Positions 40,621 to 56,341 of a stretch of DNA of 64,000 bases are shown in pieces. This DNA is from Macondimonas sp045864775 (GTDB lineage: Bacteria > Pseudomonadota > Gammaproteobacteria > UBA5335), in assembly GCA_045864775.1 (NCBI GenBank), contig BTVR01000001.1, positions 1,203,648 through 1,267,647 of the forward strand, read 5' to 3'. Numbering within the stretch: the first letter of the stretch is position 1; the number at the start of each line of letters is the position of its first letter. The notes under the pieces were generated by a model. That model saw only the letters and a list, made by a program, of their open reading frames with translations, did not search any database and was not told the origin of the DNA. The position numbers and the translations under genes were made by a program.

Positions 40621-41016
40621 TCAGTAAACGGTGCAGATCACTTCGCCGCCGATACCCGCGGCGCGCGCGGCGCGATCCGTCATCAAGCCCTGCGACGTCG
40701 AAACCACGGCCATGCCCAGACCACCGAGCACGGTGGGCAATTCCTGGGCGCCGCGATAGATGCGCAGCCCGGGCTTGCTGACGCGCGCCAAGTGCTCGAT
40801 GACGGGACGGCCCTCGAAATACTTGAGCGCGACGGTCAAGGTGCCCTTGCCGCCTTCGTCGGTGGCCTGAACGTCCGCGACATAGCCCTCGTCGAGCAGG
40901 ATGTTGGCAACGGCGCGCTTGCGGCGCGAAAACGGCATGCTGACTTCCGCCTTGCCCGCACTCTGGGCATTCCGGATACGGGTCAACATGTCCGCGATGG
41001 GATCTGTCATGCTCAT
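40621..41016 (-). CDS. rpsH: 30S ribosomal protein S8
   Basis: 131 aa, 16S rRNA central-domain binder; in E. coli it represses the spc operon. Seen: MTDPIADMLTRIRNAQ, and the C-terminal SKPGLRIYRG, LGMAVVSTSQG and GGEVICTVY. Start ATG 41016 gives the usual MSM N-terminus; ATG 41010 is possible. Confidence 0.98.
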   Translation of the reverse strand: MSMTDPIADMLTRIRNAQSAGKAEVSMPFSRRKRAVANILLDEGYVADVQATDEGGKGTLTVALKYFEGRPVIEHLARVSKPGLRIYRGAQELPTVLGGLGMAVVSTSQGLMTDRAARAAGIGGEVICTVY

Positions 41017-41038
41017 GATCTTGTTGCTCTCGTCTAAA

Positions 41039-41344
41039 TTACCAGCTGGCCTTCACCAGACCCGGAATCTCACCGAACATCGCCGCCTCACGGAGCTTGT
41101 TACGGCTGAGCCCGAACTTCCGATAGTAGCCATGGGTTCGGCCGGTCCGCTGACAGCGGTTGTGCTGCCGAACCGGGCTCGAATCCCGAGGAAGCTTGGC
41201 CAGAGCATCGACGGCGGCGAACCGGGTCTCATCATCCAGACTCATGTCAAGGATGGTCGCCTTGAGGGCCTTACGCTTGGCCGCAAATCGCGCCACCGTC
41301 TCTGCCCGCCGCTTTTCCCGCTCCACCATGCTGCGCTTTGCCAT
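41039..41344 (-). CDS. rpsN: 30S ribosomal protein S14 (zinc-free form)
   Basis: 101 aa, head of the small subunit. Seen: MAKRSMVEREKRR, a long central insert, and RCQRTGRTHGYYRKFGLSRN. Only a single Cys is present in place of the two CxxC pairs, so this is the long, zinc-independent type. Confidence 0.98.
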   Translation of the reverse strand: MAKRSMVEREKRRAETVARFAAKRKALKATILDMSLDDETRFAAVDALAKLPRDSSPVRQHNRCQRTGRTHGYYRKFGLSRNKLREAAMFGEIPGLVKASW

Positions 41345-41354
41345 TCTCTATTCC

Positions 41355-41894
41355 TCAGTTGCGGAACGGGAAGCCGAAACCCTCAAGCAGGGCTCTGCCT
41401 TCCTCATTCGATCGCGCCGTGGTAGTGATGGTGATATCCATACCGCGCAGGGCGTCGATCTTGTCGTAGTCGATTTCGGGGAAAATAATCTGCTCGGAGA
41501 TGCCCATGCTGAAGTTTCCCCGGCCATCGAAGCCGCGACCGTTCACGCCACGAAAATCGCGCACGCGTGGCAATGCAACCGCAATCAGCCGGTCCAGAAA
41601 CTCGTACATCCGGTCACGCCGCAGCGTCACCTTGCAGCCCACGGGCCAGCCGTCGCGGATCTTGAAGCCGGCGATGGACTTGCGCGCCTTGGTGACCACC
41701 GGCTTCTGTCCGGCGATCTGGGCCATGTCGCGCAGGGCGTGCTCGACGATTTTCTTGTCGGCAACCGCCTCGCCGAGACCCATGTTAAGGGAGATCTTGG
41801 AGATCCGCGGCACCTGCATCACGTTTCGATAGGCGAACCGGGACATCAGTTCAGGCACCACTTTTTCTTGATAAGTCTGTTGCAATCTGGCCAC
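41355..41894 (-). CDS. rplE: 50S ribosomal protein L5
   Basis: 179 aa, binds 5S rRNA in the central protuberance. Seen: KISLNMGLGEAVADKK, AGQKPVVTKARKSIAGFKIR and the GMDITITTTARSNEEG end. I choose GTG 41894 (reading VARLQQTY), with GAGG upstream. A TTG five codons earlier overlaps the rplX stop and gives an atypical N-terminus. Confidence 0.97.
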   Translation of the reverse strand: MARLQQTYQEKVVPELMSRFAYRNVMQVPRISKISLNMGLGEAVADKKIVEHALRDMAQIAGQKPVVTKARKSIAGFKIRDGWPVGCKVTLRRDRMYEFLDRLIAVALPRVRDFRGVNGRGFDGRGNFSMGISEQIIFPEIDYDKIDALRGMDITITTTARSNEEGRALLEGFGFPFRN

Positions 41895-41905
41895 GGTCGC
41901 GCGCC

Positions 41906-42223
41906 TCAAACGTCGAGAACTTCGCTGTTGGACTTCATGAAGCGCACCTTGCGCCCGTCCGCGAGCAACTTGTAACCAATGCGCTCCGGCTTGCCCGACT
42001 GGGGATTCCGGATCATGACATTGGAGATATGGATGGAACGCTCCTGCTCCAGGATTCCACCCGCCTGACCAGCGGCCGGGTTGCCGCGGGTGTGGCGCTT
42101 GACGACATTGACGTTCTCGACCACCACCCGGTCGTCCTCGAGAACGCGCAGGACACGCCCGTGCCGACCCTTGTCCTTTCCGGCCGTGACGACGACTTCG
42201 TCACCCGTCTTGATTCGTTTCAT
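41906..42223 (-). CDS. rplX: 50S ribosomal protein L24
   Basis: 105 aa, early assembly protein at the exit tunnel. Seen: the KOW motif in IKTGDEVVVTAGKDKGRHG, VVENVNVVKRHTRGN and KPERIGYKLLADGRKVRF. It lies between rplN and rplE. Confidence 0.98.
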   Translation of the reverse strand: MKRIKTGDEVVVTAGKDKGRHGRVLRVLEDDRVVVENVNVVKRHTRGNPAAGQAGGILEQERSIHISNVMIRNPQSGKPERIGYKLLADGRKVRFMKSNSEVLDV

Positions 42224-42245
42224 CGCAATCTACCTTGACCGTCGG

Positions 42246-42614
42246 TCAGAGAACTTCAGGAGCCAGCGAAATGATCTTCATGAACCGCTCGGAGCGCAAT
42301 TCGCGCGTCACGGGCCCGAAGATGCGCGTTCCGATCGGTTGCAATTGATTGTTCAGCAACACGGCGGCATTGCCATCAAAGCGGATCAACGATCCGTCAG
42401 GACGGCGAACGCCCTTGCGGGTGCGCACCACGACCGCGTTGTAGACGTCGCCCTTCTTGACCTTCCCGTGCGGGATGGCGTCCTTGATGGACACCTTGAT
42501 GACATCGCCGATGCCCGCATAGCGGCGCTTGGACCCGCCCAGCACCTTGATGCACATCACACGTTTTGCACCGCTGTTGTCGGCAACCGCCAACTCGGAC
42601 TGCATCTGGATCAT
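42246..42614 (-). CDS. rplN: 50S ribosomal protein L14
   Basis: 122 aa, intersubunit face. Seen: MIQMQSELAVADNSGAKRVM, GDVIKVSIKDAIPHGKVKKG and RIFGPVTRELRSERFMKI. Conserved over its whole length; first gene of the classic spc segment. Confidence 0.99.
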   Translation of the reverse strand: MIQMQSELAVADNSGAKRVMCIKVLGGSKRRYAGIGDVIKVSIKDAIPHGKVKKGDVYNAVVVRTRKGVRRPDGSLIRFDGNAAVLLNNQLQPIGTRIFGPVTRELRSERFMKIISLAPEVL

Positions 42615-42652
42615 CGTTCAATCTGCCTCAAAATACCTAGGGGGAGGCCGGC

Positions 42653-42916
42653 TCAGTCCCGGCGCCGCTCGACGACTTCCACCAGCTGCCACGACTTGCT
42701 CTTCGAAATGGGGCGCGATTCGACCACCCGAACCAGATCCCCTTCCTGGCAAGCGTTTTCTTCGTCATGCGCATGCAGCTTGCTGGTGCGCGTGACGTAC
42801 TTGCCATAGAGCGGGTGCTTGATGCGACGCTCGATCGCCACCGTGATGGTCTTGTCCATCTTGTCACTGACGACCCGCCCGACCAGCGTCCGGTTCAGCT
42901 TGCTCTCATCACTCAT
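42653..42916 (-). CDS. rpsQ: 30S ribosomal protein S17
   Basis: 87 aa, OB-fold 16S rRNA binder. Seen: RTLVGRVVSDKMDKTITVAI, RRIKHPLYGKYVTRTSK and GDLVRVVESRPISKSKSW. Its start overlaps the rpmC stop as ATGA (42913-42916). Confidence 0.98.
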   Translation of the reverse strand: MSDESKLNRTLVGRVVSDKMDKTITVAIERRIKHPLYGKYVTRTSKLHAHDEENACQEGDLVRVVESRPISKSKSWQLVEVVERRRD

Positions 42917-43116
42917 GGCGTGGGTTCCTGATTACGCTTTGCGCTCATCGCCGTCTTGATGCGCGCGATGTCGCGTCGCACCCTCGAAAACAGGTGAAAC
43001 TGCGCCAGTTGTCCGGCGCTCCGCTGCATCCGCAGATCGAACTGCTCGCGACGCAGCTTGAGCAGCGCGTCCTGGAGCTGCTGCAGGCTCATGGCCTTGA
43101 TTTCGGTGCCCGTCAT
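42913..43116 (-). CDS. rpmC: 50S ribosomal protein L29
   Basis: 67 aa, two-helix protein at the exit tunnel near L23, part of the SRP and trigger-factor docking area. Seen: MSLQQLQDALLKLRREQFDLR and VRRDIARIKTAM. ATG 43116 overlaps the rplP stop; a GTG one codon upstream is also in frame. Confidence 0.96.
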   Translation of the reverse strand: MTGTEIKAMSLQQLQDALLKLRREQFDLRMQRSAGQLAQFHLFSRVRRDIARIKTAMSAKRNQEPTP

Positions 43117-43529
43117 CACATTACCGTCCGCGCCACGAAGGCAGTCTTGATCGGCAGCTTGGCGGAAGCGAGCTTGAACGCTTCCCGCGCGATGTCTTCC
43201 GTCACGCCTTCCATTTCATACATGACGAAGCCCGGCTGAACCTTCGCCACCCAATACTCGACGTTGCCCTTGCCCTTGCCCATGCGCACTTCGATGGGCT
43301 TCTTGGTCACGGGAACATCCGGGAAAATCCGGATCCAGATCTTGCCGCCACGCTTGACGTGACGCGTGATCGCGCGGCGCGCCGATTCGATCTGACGCGC
43401 CGTCAGACGACCGCGCTCGACCGCCTTGAGTCCGTATTCGCCGAAGCTGACGCGCTCGCCGCCTTTGGCCAGACCCTGGTTGCGGCCCTTCTGTTGCTTG
43501 CGATACTTGGTTCGCTTTGGCTGACGCAT
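43116..43529 (-). CDS. rplP: 50S ribosomal protein L16
   Basis: 137 aa, beside the A site. Seen: MRQPKRTKYRKQQKGRNQG, GGKIWIRIFPDVPVTKKP and RMGKGKGNVEYWVAKVQPG, including the Arg that is hydroxylated by YcfD-type oxygenases in E. coli. Confidence 0.99.
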   Translation of the reverse strand: MRQPKRTKYRKQQKGRNQGLAKGGERVSFGEYGLKAVERGRLTARQIESARRAITRHVKRGGKIWIRIFPDVPVTKKPIEVRMGKGKGNVEYWVAKVQPGFVMYEMEGVTEDIAREAFKLASAKLPIKTAFVARTVM

Positions 43530-43541
43530 GCGATGAACCTC

Positions 43542-44216
43542 TTATCCCTTCGACTTTTCGCCGGCGTGGTCAGCAACGACGCCGTCGCCGTGGAAAACTT
43601 CGCCCTTGAAAATCCATACCTTTACACCGATCACGCCGTAGGTCGTGCGCGCTTCGGCCAAGGCGTAATCAATGTCGGCCCGCAGCGTATGCAGCGGCAC
43701 CCGGCCCTCGCGATACCATTCCGTACGCGCAATTTCCGCCCCGTTCAGGCGGCCGGAAACCTGGATCTTGATGCCCTGCGCACCGAGGCGCATTGCGTTG
43801 CCGACAGCGCGCTTCATGGCGCGGCGGAACATGATACGCTTTTCCAGCTGTTGTGCCACACTTTCCGCCACCAGCCGTGAATCCAGTTCAGGCTTGCGGA
43901 TCTCCTCGACGTTGATGCTCGATGGCACACCGACCAAGGCACCGAGCTCTGTACGCAGGCGCTCGATGTCTTCCCCGCGTTTACCGATCACGATACCGGG
44001 CCGCGCCGTATGAATCGTGACCTGCACCGAGCGCGCCGGCCGCGCGATGCGGATCTGGCTAATAGAGGCGTTGGCGAGCCGACGACGCAGGAAATCGCGA
44101 ATTTGCAGATCCTGATTCAGGAAATGCGCAAAGTCGCCCTTCTCGGCGTACCACGTCGACGACCAGTCGCGTACCACACCCAGGCGAATGCCGATTGGAT
44201 TGACCTTCTGCCCCAT
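43542..44216 (-). CDS. rpsC: 30S ribosomal protein S3
   Basis: 224 aa, mRNA entry tunnel with helicase-like role together with S4 and S5. Seen: MGQKVNPIGIRLGVVRDW, the KH domain with TARPGIVIGKRGEDIE, and the C-terminal AEARTTYGVIGVKVWIFKGE. Confidence 0.99.
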   Translation of the reverse strand: MGQKVNPIGIRLGVVRDWSSTWYAEKGDFAHFLNQDLQIRDFLRRRLANASISQIRIARPARSVQVTIHTARPGIVIGKRGEDIERLRTELGALVGVPSSINVEEIRKPELDSRLVAESVAQQLEKRIMFRRAMKRAVGNAMRLGAQGIKIQVSGRLNGAEIARTEWYREGRVPLHTLRADIDYALAEARTTYGVIGVKVWIFKGEVFHGDGVVADHAGEKSKG

Positions 44217-44230
44217 TGCCTATGCTCCGC

Positions 44231-44566
44231 TTACTTCCGATCGCCGACCAGCACTGTAATATGGCTGGTCCGCTTGTGAATCCGAGTGCCACGACCGCGG
44301 GCACGGGCATGAAACCGTTTCATGGTCGGACCTTCGTCTACCCATACCGCGCTGACGCGCAGCTCGTCGACGTCCGCACCTTCGTTGTGCTCGGCGTTTG
44401 CTATCGCCGATTCGAGCACCTTGCGCATGAGTTCAGCGCCGCGCTTAGGGCTGAACGTCAGCACCTGCAGGGCACGATCCACGGGCAGGCCTCGGATCTG
44501 ATCCGCCACCAGACGCGCCTTCTGCGCGGAGATGTGGATGTTTCTCAGTTTTGCTGAAACTTGCAT
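44231..44566 (-). CDS. rplV: 50S ribosomal protein L22
   Basis: 111 aa, whose beta-hairpin lines the exit tunnel. Seen: NIHISAQKARLVADQIRG, SAIANAEHNEGADVDEL, and the hairpin HARARGRGTRIHKRTSHI. No deletion of the macrolide-resistance type in the hairpin. Confidence 0.98.
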   Translation of the reverse strand: MQVSAKLRNIHISAQKARLVADQIRGLPVDRALQVLTFSPKRGAELMRKVLESAIANAEHNEGADVDELRVSAVWVDEGPTMKRFHARARGRGTRIHKRTSHITVLVGDRK

Positions 44567-44578
44567 GTCGCTGCCCTC

Positions 44579-44851
44579 TTACCGCGCCTTCCGGTCGGCG
44601 ACGTGGCCCTTGTAGGTGCGGGTAGGAGAAAACTCGCCCAGCTTGTGTCCCACCATGTTCTCGGATACGAGAACGGGCACATGCTGCCGCCCGTTATGCA
44701 CGGCAATGGTCAACCCCACCATCTCCGGGATCACCATGGACCGGCGTGACCAGGTCTTGATGGGACGCTTGGTCCGGGATTCCTGGGTTTCGAGAACCTT
44801 CTTCACCAAGTGGTGATCCACGAAGGGGCCCTTGCGAATGGAGCGCGGCAT
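44579..44851 (-). CDS. rpsS: 30S ribosomal protein S19
   Basis: 90 aa, head of the small subunit, bridges to the large subunit. Seen: MPRSIRKGPFVDHHLVKKV, RRSMVIPEMVGLTIAVHNG and GEFSPTRTYKGH. Start ATG 44851 matches the universal N-terminus; a longer open frame upstream is a shadow of rplB. Confidence 0.98.
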   Translation of the reverse strand: MPRSIRKGPFVDHHLVKKVLETQESRTKRPIKTWSRRSMVIPEMVGLTIAVHNGRQHVPVLVSENMVGHKLGEFSPTRTYKGHVADRKAR

Positions 44852-44862
44852 ATCAAACTCTC

Positions 44863-45690
44863 TTACTTGGCACTGCGGCGGCGAACGATCATCTTGTCCG
44901 TGCGCTTGTTGCTGCGAGTCTTGTAGCCCTTGGTGGGAACACCCCAAGGCGTTACAGGATGGCGACCGCCGGAGGTGCGACCTTCGCCGCCCCCATGCGG
45001 ATGATCGACCGGGTTCATCGCCACGCCACGAACGGTGGGGCGGACACCGCGCCAGCGCTTTGCGCCGGCCTTGCCCAACGACCGCAGGTTGTGTTCTGCA
45101 TTGCCCACCTCACCGACCGTCGCGCGGCATTCGAGATGGATCTTGCGCATTTCGCCCGAACGGAGCCGCAGCGTGGCGAATCCGCCTTCACGCGCCACGA
45201 TCTGCGCATAGGCACCGGCGCTGCGCGCCAGCTGCGCGCCCTTTCCAGGTTTCAACTCGATGGCATGCACGCTGGTACCGAGGGGAATGTTGCGCAGCGG
45301 CAAGGTATTGCCTGCCTTGATCGGGGCCGAAACCCCGGACTGCAGGTTTGTCCCAGCCTTAACCCCCTTCGGCGCCAGAATGTAACGACGCTCCCCATCC
45401 ACATAGCACAGCAGGGCGATGTGGGCGCTGCGATTGGGGTCGTATTCCAGACGCTCGACGACGGCCGGAATGCCGTCCTTGTCGCGACGGAAGTCGATGA
45501 GCCGGTAGCGCTGCTTGTGCCCGCCGCCCTGATGGCGCACGGTCACCCGGCCGACGTTGTTGCGGCCACCACGGCTGGCCTGACGCTCTACCAGCGCCTC
45601 ATGCGGACCGCCCTTGTGCAGATCGGGCGTCTTCACCTGAACTGCGAAGCGCCTGCCGGCCGATGTCGGTTTGGACTTAACCAGTGCCAT
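44863..45690 (-). CDS. rplB: 50S ribosomal protein L2
   Basis: 275 aa, core protein near the peptidyl-transferase centre. Seen: GRNNVGRVTVRHQGGGHKQR, the RNA-binding SH3-like and OB parts, GEVGNAEHNLRSLGKAGAKR and VAMNPVDHPHGGGEGRTSGG, including the conserved active-site-proximal His. Confidence 0.99.
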   Translation of the reverse strand: MALVKSKPTSAGRRFAVQVKTPDLHKGGPHEALVERQASRGGRNNVGRVTVRHQGGGHKQRYRLIDFRRDKDGIPAVVERLEYDPNRSAHIALLCYVDGERRYILAPKGVKAGTNLQSGVSAPIKAGNTLPLRNIPLGTSVHAIELKPGKGAQLARSAGAYAQIVAREGGFATLRLRSGEMRKIHLECRATVGEVGNAEHNLRSLGKAGAKRWRGVRPTVRGVAMNPVDHPHGGGEGRTSGGRHPVTPWGVPTKGYKTRSNKRTDKMIVRRRSAK

Positions 45691-45729
45691 GATCCATCTC
45701 GCTGTATTACGTTCTGTCCGAAAATCCCA

Positions 45730-46026
45730 TCAGGGATTTACGGTCAATTCGATGCGACTGTCATCCGACAGCCGAACATAAGCCTTCCGGGTCCCGCTGC
45801 GCTTGCCCGTGAAACGGCCGTGACGCTTCGTCTTCCCCTTCAGGTTGACCACGTTCACGCCCAGAACACGCACGCTGAACAAGGATTCGACGGCCGTCTT
45901 GATCTCGGCCTTGGTCGCATCACGGCGCACCTTGAAAACTGCCTGGTTCCCTGCATCGGCGACCTGAGTGGACTTTTCTGTCACCACAGGCTCCAGCAGG
46001 ATCTGCAAAAGACGCTCTTGATTCAT
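45730..46026 (-). CDS. rplW: 50S ribosomal protein L23
   Basis: 98 aa, docking site for trigger factor and SRP at the exit tunnel. Seen: MNQERLLQILLEPVVTEKST, KVRRDATKAEIKTAVESLF and KGKTKRHGRFTGKRSGTRKA. ATG 46026 overlaps the rplD stop (ATGA) and has GGATG seven bases upstream; ATG 46035 is too close to its ribosome-binding site. Confidence 0.97.
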   Translation of the reverse strand: MNQERLLQILLEPVVTEKSTQVADAGNQAVFKVRRDATKAEIKTAVESLFSVRVLGVNVVNLKGKTKRHGRFTGKRSGTRKAYVRLSDDSRIELTVNP

Positions 46027-46637
46027 TGCAGCCATCCTTCAATCGCGGTCAGTGCGCTCCGCTCGATGACCACGCAATCGGCACCGACCAGACTGACGGG
46101 ATCGACTCGGGTTGCCTGACAGATCTGTACGCGCCGGAGATTGCGCGCCGCCAGAACCAGCGCATCGGAAACGGTTTCTACCACGACGAGTACGCGGCTG
46201 TCGTCTGGGATTCCCCACTGGGACAATTGCTCCGTCACGCGCCGCGTACGGGGTTCGGCGATGCCGACAGAGTCCACCACCCGAAGCCGGTCCTGGCGCA
46301 GCAACTCGCTCAAGATCGCTCGCATGCCTGCCCTGTACATCTTGCGGTTGAGCTTCTGGGTGTAGTCCTGCGGACGGGCGGCGAACGTGACGCCGCCGTG
46401 GCGCCACAGCGGGCTGCGGATCGTACCGGCACGGGCCCGACCACTCCCCTTCTGCTTCCAAGGCTTGGCGCCACCGCCGCGCACGTCTGAGCGCGTTTTC
46501 TGGGCTCGGGTCCCGGCCCGTCCGCCCGCCAGATACGCGGTAACCAACTGATGCACCAAGGCCTCGTTGAAAGGCGCCGAAAAGACCCCTTCCGACAGAC
46601 TGGGCGGCGTACCGCCGTCGAGTGATGTAATTGACAT
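46023..46637 (-). CDS. rplD: 50S ribosomal protein L4
   Basis: 204 aa, with a long loop in the exit tunnel; in E. coli it also represses the S10 operon. Seen: the loop AGTRAQKTRSDVRGGGAKPW and QKGSGRARAGTIRSPLWRHGG, then MYRAGMRAILSELL. No loop mutation of the macrolide-resistance type is evident. Confidence 0.98.
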   Translation of the reverse strand: MSITSLDGGTPPSLSEGVFSAPFNEALVHQLVTAYLAGGRAGTRAQKTRSDVRGGGAKPWKQKGSGRARAGTIRSPLWRHGGVTFAARPQDYTQKLNRKMYRAGMRAILSELLRQDRLRVVDSVGIAEPRTRRVTEQLSQWGIPDDSRVLVVVETVSDALVLAARNLRRVQICQATRVDPVSLVGADCVVIERSALTAIEGWLQ

Positions 46638-46640
46638 CGA

Positions 46641-47282
46641 TCAATCCTTCGTACGGGCCGGCTGGACCAGAACGTCGCCGCCCTTAGAACCCGGAACCGA
46701 ACCGCTGACGAGCAGCAAATTCCGCCCCTCGTCTACCTGAACGACGCGGAGATTTCGCGCCGTCGCGCGTGCAGCCCCCATGTGACCGGCCATCTTCTTT
46801 CCCGGAAAGACGCGGCCGGGGGTCTGACGCTGGCCGATCGAGCCTGGCGCCCGGTGAGACCGCGAGTTACCGTGCGTGGCGTCCTGCATGGAAAAGTGGT
46901 GCCGCTTGATGGCGCCCTGAAATCCCTTGCCCACGGTGGTGCCGGTGACATTGACCACTTGACCCGCGGAGAACTGCTCCACGGTGATTTCGTGGCCAAC
47001 CGGGTAGGCGGCAGCCGACTCGGCGTCGAGGCGGAATTCCCACAAGCCGCGGCCCGCAGCAACGCCCGCCTTCGCAAAATGGCCGGCCAGCGGCTTCTTG
47101 ACGCGAATCGGTCGCCGTTCGCCCGCTGTCACCTGGATGGCGGAATAGCCATCCGTTTCCAGCGTACGGACCTGCGTCACCCGATTCGGCTGCACCTCGA
47201 TGACACTGACGGGAATCGATGCCCCTTCCGGGGTAAAGATTCGGGTCATGCCGAGCTTGCGCCCCACCACTCCGATCGCCAT
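46641..47282 (-). CDS. rplC: 50S ribosomal protein L3
   Basis: 213 aa, early assembly protein reaching the peptidyl-transferase centre. Seen: MAIGVVGRKLGMTRIFTPEG, VTGTTVGKGFQGAIKRHHF, and the GSIGQRQTPGRVFPGKKMAG loop that includes the Gln methylated by PrmB in E. coli. Confidence 0.98.
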   Translation of the reverse strand: MAIGVVGRKLGMTRIFTPEGASIPVSVIEVQPNRVTQVRTLETDGYSAIQVTAGERRPIRVKKPLAGHFAKAGVAAGRGLWEFRLDAESAAAYPVGHEITVEQFSAGQVVNVTGTTVGKGFQGAIKRHHFSMQDATHGNSRSHRAPGSIGQRQTPGRVFPGKKMAGHMGAARATARNLRVVQVDEGRNLLLVSGSVPGSKGGDVLVQPARTKD

Positions 47283-47352
47283 GATTTCACCTTAAACTAC
47301 GAATTTCTGTTGTCGGCTCGCTAGCGAGCCATCGCCTCGAAACCTGCGGCGC

Positions 47353-47667
47353 TCAGTACAGCTTCAACTGCACATGAACCCCTGCGGCCAAGTCCAGCTT
47401 CATCAGGGCATCCACGGTCTTTTCGCTGGGATCGATGATCTCCATCACCCGCTTGTGGGTGCGGATCTCATACTGATCGCGCGCGTCCTTGTTCACGTGC
47501 GGGGACACCAGCACGGTGAAGCGTTCCTTGTCCGTTGGCAGCGGAATCGGTCCCTTGACCTGGGCGCCGCTGCGCTTGGCCGTGTCCAGAATCTCGCGGG
47601 CCGACCGATCCACCAGACGGTGATCGAAGCCTTTCAAACGAATGCGAATACGCTGCTGACTGGCCAT
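47353..47667 (-). CDS. rpsJ: 30S ribosomal protein S10 (NusE)
   Basis: 104 aa, small-subunit head protein that also acts with NusB in antitermination and with NusG in transcription-translation coupling. Seen: RIRIRLKGFDHRLVDRSARE, GAQVKGPIPLPTDKERFTVL and YEIRTHKRVMEII. It begins only four bases after the tuf stop, so there is no room for an S10 leader; the gene is read from the str operon. Confidence 0.98.
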   Translation of the reverse strand: MASQQRIRIRLKGFDHRLVDRSAREILDTAKRSGAQVKGPIPLPTDKERFTVLVSPHVNKDARDQYEIRTHKRVMEIIDPSEKTVDALMKLDLAAGVHVQLKLY

Positions 47668-47670
47668 GAC

Positions 47671-48861
<1,191 letters not shown>

Positions 48862-48893
48862 GACTCGTTATCCTCGCAACAATTCGATTGGAT

Positions 48894-50990
<2,097 letters not shown>

Positions 50991-51026
50991 CTTGAATTCC
51001 TCTAATCGTTGAGAACGCGGGCCGGA

Positions 51027-51497
51027 TTACCAGCGGAAATGGGAGAAGGCCTTGTTGGCCTCTGCCATACGATGGGTTTCTTCCCGCTTCTTGACTGCGG
51101 CGCCCCGATTGTCGGCGGCGTCCATCAATTCGCCGGCCAAGCGGCGCACCATGGACTTTTCGCCGCGCGAACGAGCCGCGTCGATGATCCAGCGCATGGC
51201 CAAGGCGGTCCGGCGCGTCGGACGCACTTCGGTAGGCACCTGATAGGTGGCCCCGCCAACGCGACGCGACTTCACCTCGACGGCGGGCCGCACGGCCTCG
51301 AGCGCCGCATCCAGGACGGACAGCGGATCGCCGCCGCGCTTGTTGCCGACCTCGTCGAGCGCCTTGTAGACGATGCCTTCGGCGATCGACTTCTTGCCGT
51401 CACACATGACCATGTTGACGAACTTCGCCAGCTGCTCGCTTCCGAACTTGGGGTCCGGAAGAATCACGCGCTTGGCCGCAACCTTTCTTCTTGCCAT
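51027..51497 (-). CDS. rpsG: 30S ribosomal protein S7
   Basis: 156 aa, nucleates the 30S head; in E. coli it regulates the str operon by binding the rpsL-rpsG spacer. Seen: MARRKVAAKRVILPDPKFGS, LAKFVNMVMCDGKKSIAEG and GGATYQVPTEVRPTRRTALA. The 39-base rpsL-rpsG spacer is much shorter than the E. coli S7 target, so the same control is doubtful. Confidence 0.98.
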   Translation of the reverse strand: MARRKVAAKRVILPDPKFGSEQLAKFVNMVMCDGKKSIAEGIVYKALDEVGNKRGGDPLSVLDAALEAVRPAVEVKSRRVGGATYQVPTEVRPTRRTALAMRWIIDAARSRGEKSMVRRLAGELMDAADNRGAAVKKREETHRMAEANKAFSHFRW

Positions 51498-51536
51498 CTT
51501 TTCAACTCCGCCGTTTCAGCGTTCAGGTCCTGACGA

Positions 51537-51911
51537 TCAACCCTTCGGACGCTTGGCACCGTACTTGGAACGCGCCTGGCGACGCTTGGCAACGCCAGCG
51601 GTATCCAGGCTGCCGCGGACGATGTGGTAGCGAACGCCCGGCAAGTCCTTGACGCGACCGCCGCGAATCAGTACCACGGAGTGCTCCTGAAGGTTGTGCC
51701 CTTCACCACCGATATAGCCCGTCACTTCGAAGCCGTTGGTCAATCGCACGCGAGCCACCTTGCGCAGTGCGGAGTTCGGCTTCTTGGGCGTCGTGGTGTA
51801 CACGCGGGTGCAGACGCCCCGACGCTGCGGGCACTGCTCCAGCGCAGGCACGTCGCTCTTGGCGTCCTTGCTGCGACGCGGCTTGCGAACCAACTGATTG
51901 ATCGTTGCCAT
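51537..51911 (-). CDS. rpsL: 30S ribosomal protein S12
   Basis: 124 aa, decoding-centre protein. Seen: MATINQLVRKPRRSK, VYTTTPKKPNSALRKVARVR and GGRVKDLPGVRYHIVRG. The two lysines whose replacement gives streptomycin resistance (in TPKKPNS and GRVKDLPG) are wild type. ATG 51911 is the family start. It is the first gene of the str operon, with a near-consensus promoter 75-103 bases upstream. Confidence 0.99.
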   Translation of the reverse strand: MATINQLVRKPRRSKDAKSDVPALEQCPQRRGVCTRVYTTTPKKPNSALRKVARVRLTNGFEVTGYIGGEGHNLQEHSVVLIRGGRVKDLPGVRYHIVRGSLDTAGVAKRRQARSKYGAKRPKG

Positions 51912-51985
51912 GAACCACTCGTCGTATCGATTAGAAAGGTGGGTCGGCCGCTCGAGAGTGGCCTGCCGGACAGTAAAGAGGCGCA

Positions 51986-52014
51986 ATTCTAGAGAGGTGC
52001 CCGGACACTGTCAA
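51986..52014 (-). promoter_or_regulatory. Sigma70 promoter of the str operon (rpsL)
   Basis: Minus strand: -35 TTGACA (plus-strand 52009-52014), a spacer of exactly 17 bases, and -10 TAGAAT (51986-51991). Transcription should start near 51979, leaving a leader of about 70 bases before rpsL. It lies just beyond the rpoC terminator, so the ribosomal operon has its own start. Confidence 0.88.
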
Positions 52015-52033
52015 CCAGATCAGCGCGGGGCAT

Positions 52034-52064
52034 AAAAAACGGAGGGGGGCGAGCCCCCCTCCGT
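52034..52064 (-). terminator. Rho-independent terminator after rpoC
   Basis: A perfect 11-bp stem (ACGGAGGGGGG / CCCCCCTCCGT, 52039-52049 and 52054-52064), a 4-base loop, and a run of six T residues in the minus direction. It closes the rpoBC transcript 19 bases after the stop codon. Confidence 0.95.
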
Positions 52065-52082
52065 CGCTTCCCTGGCGACGCG

Positions 52083-56288
<4,206 letters not shown>

Positions 56289-56341
56289 CGTTACTCCTGC
56301 GGCTTGGCGCGCGGATCAAGGTGGTGAGCGGCGCGCGCCGC

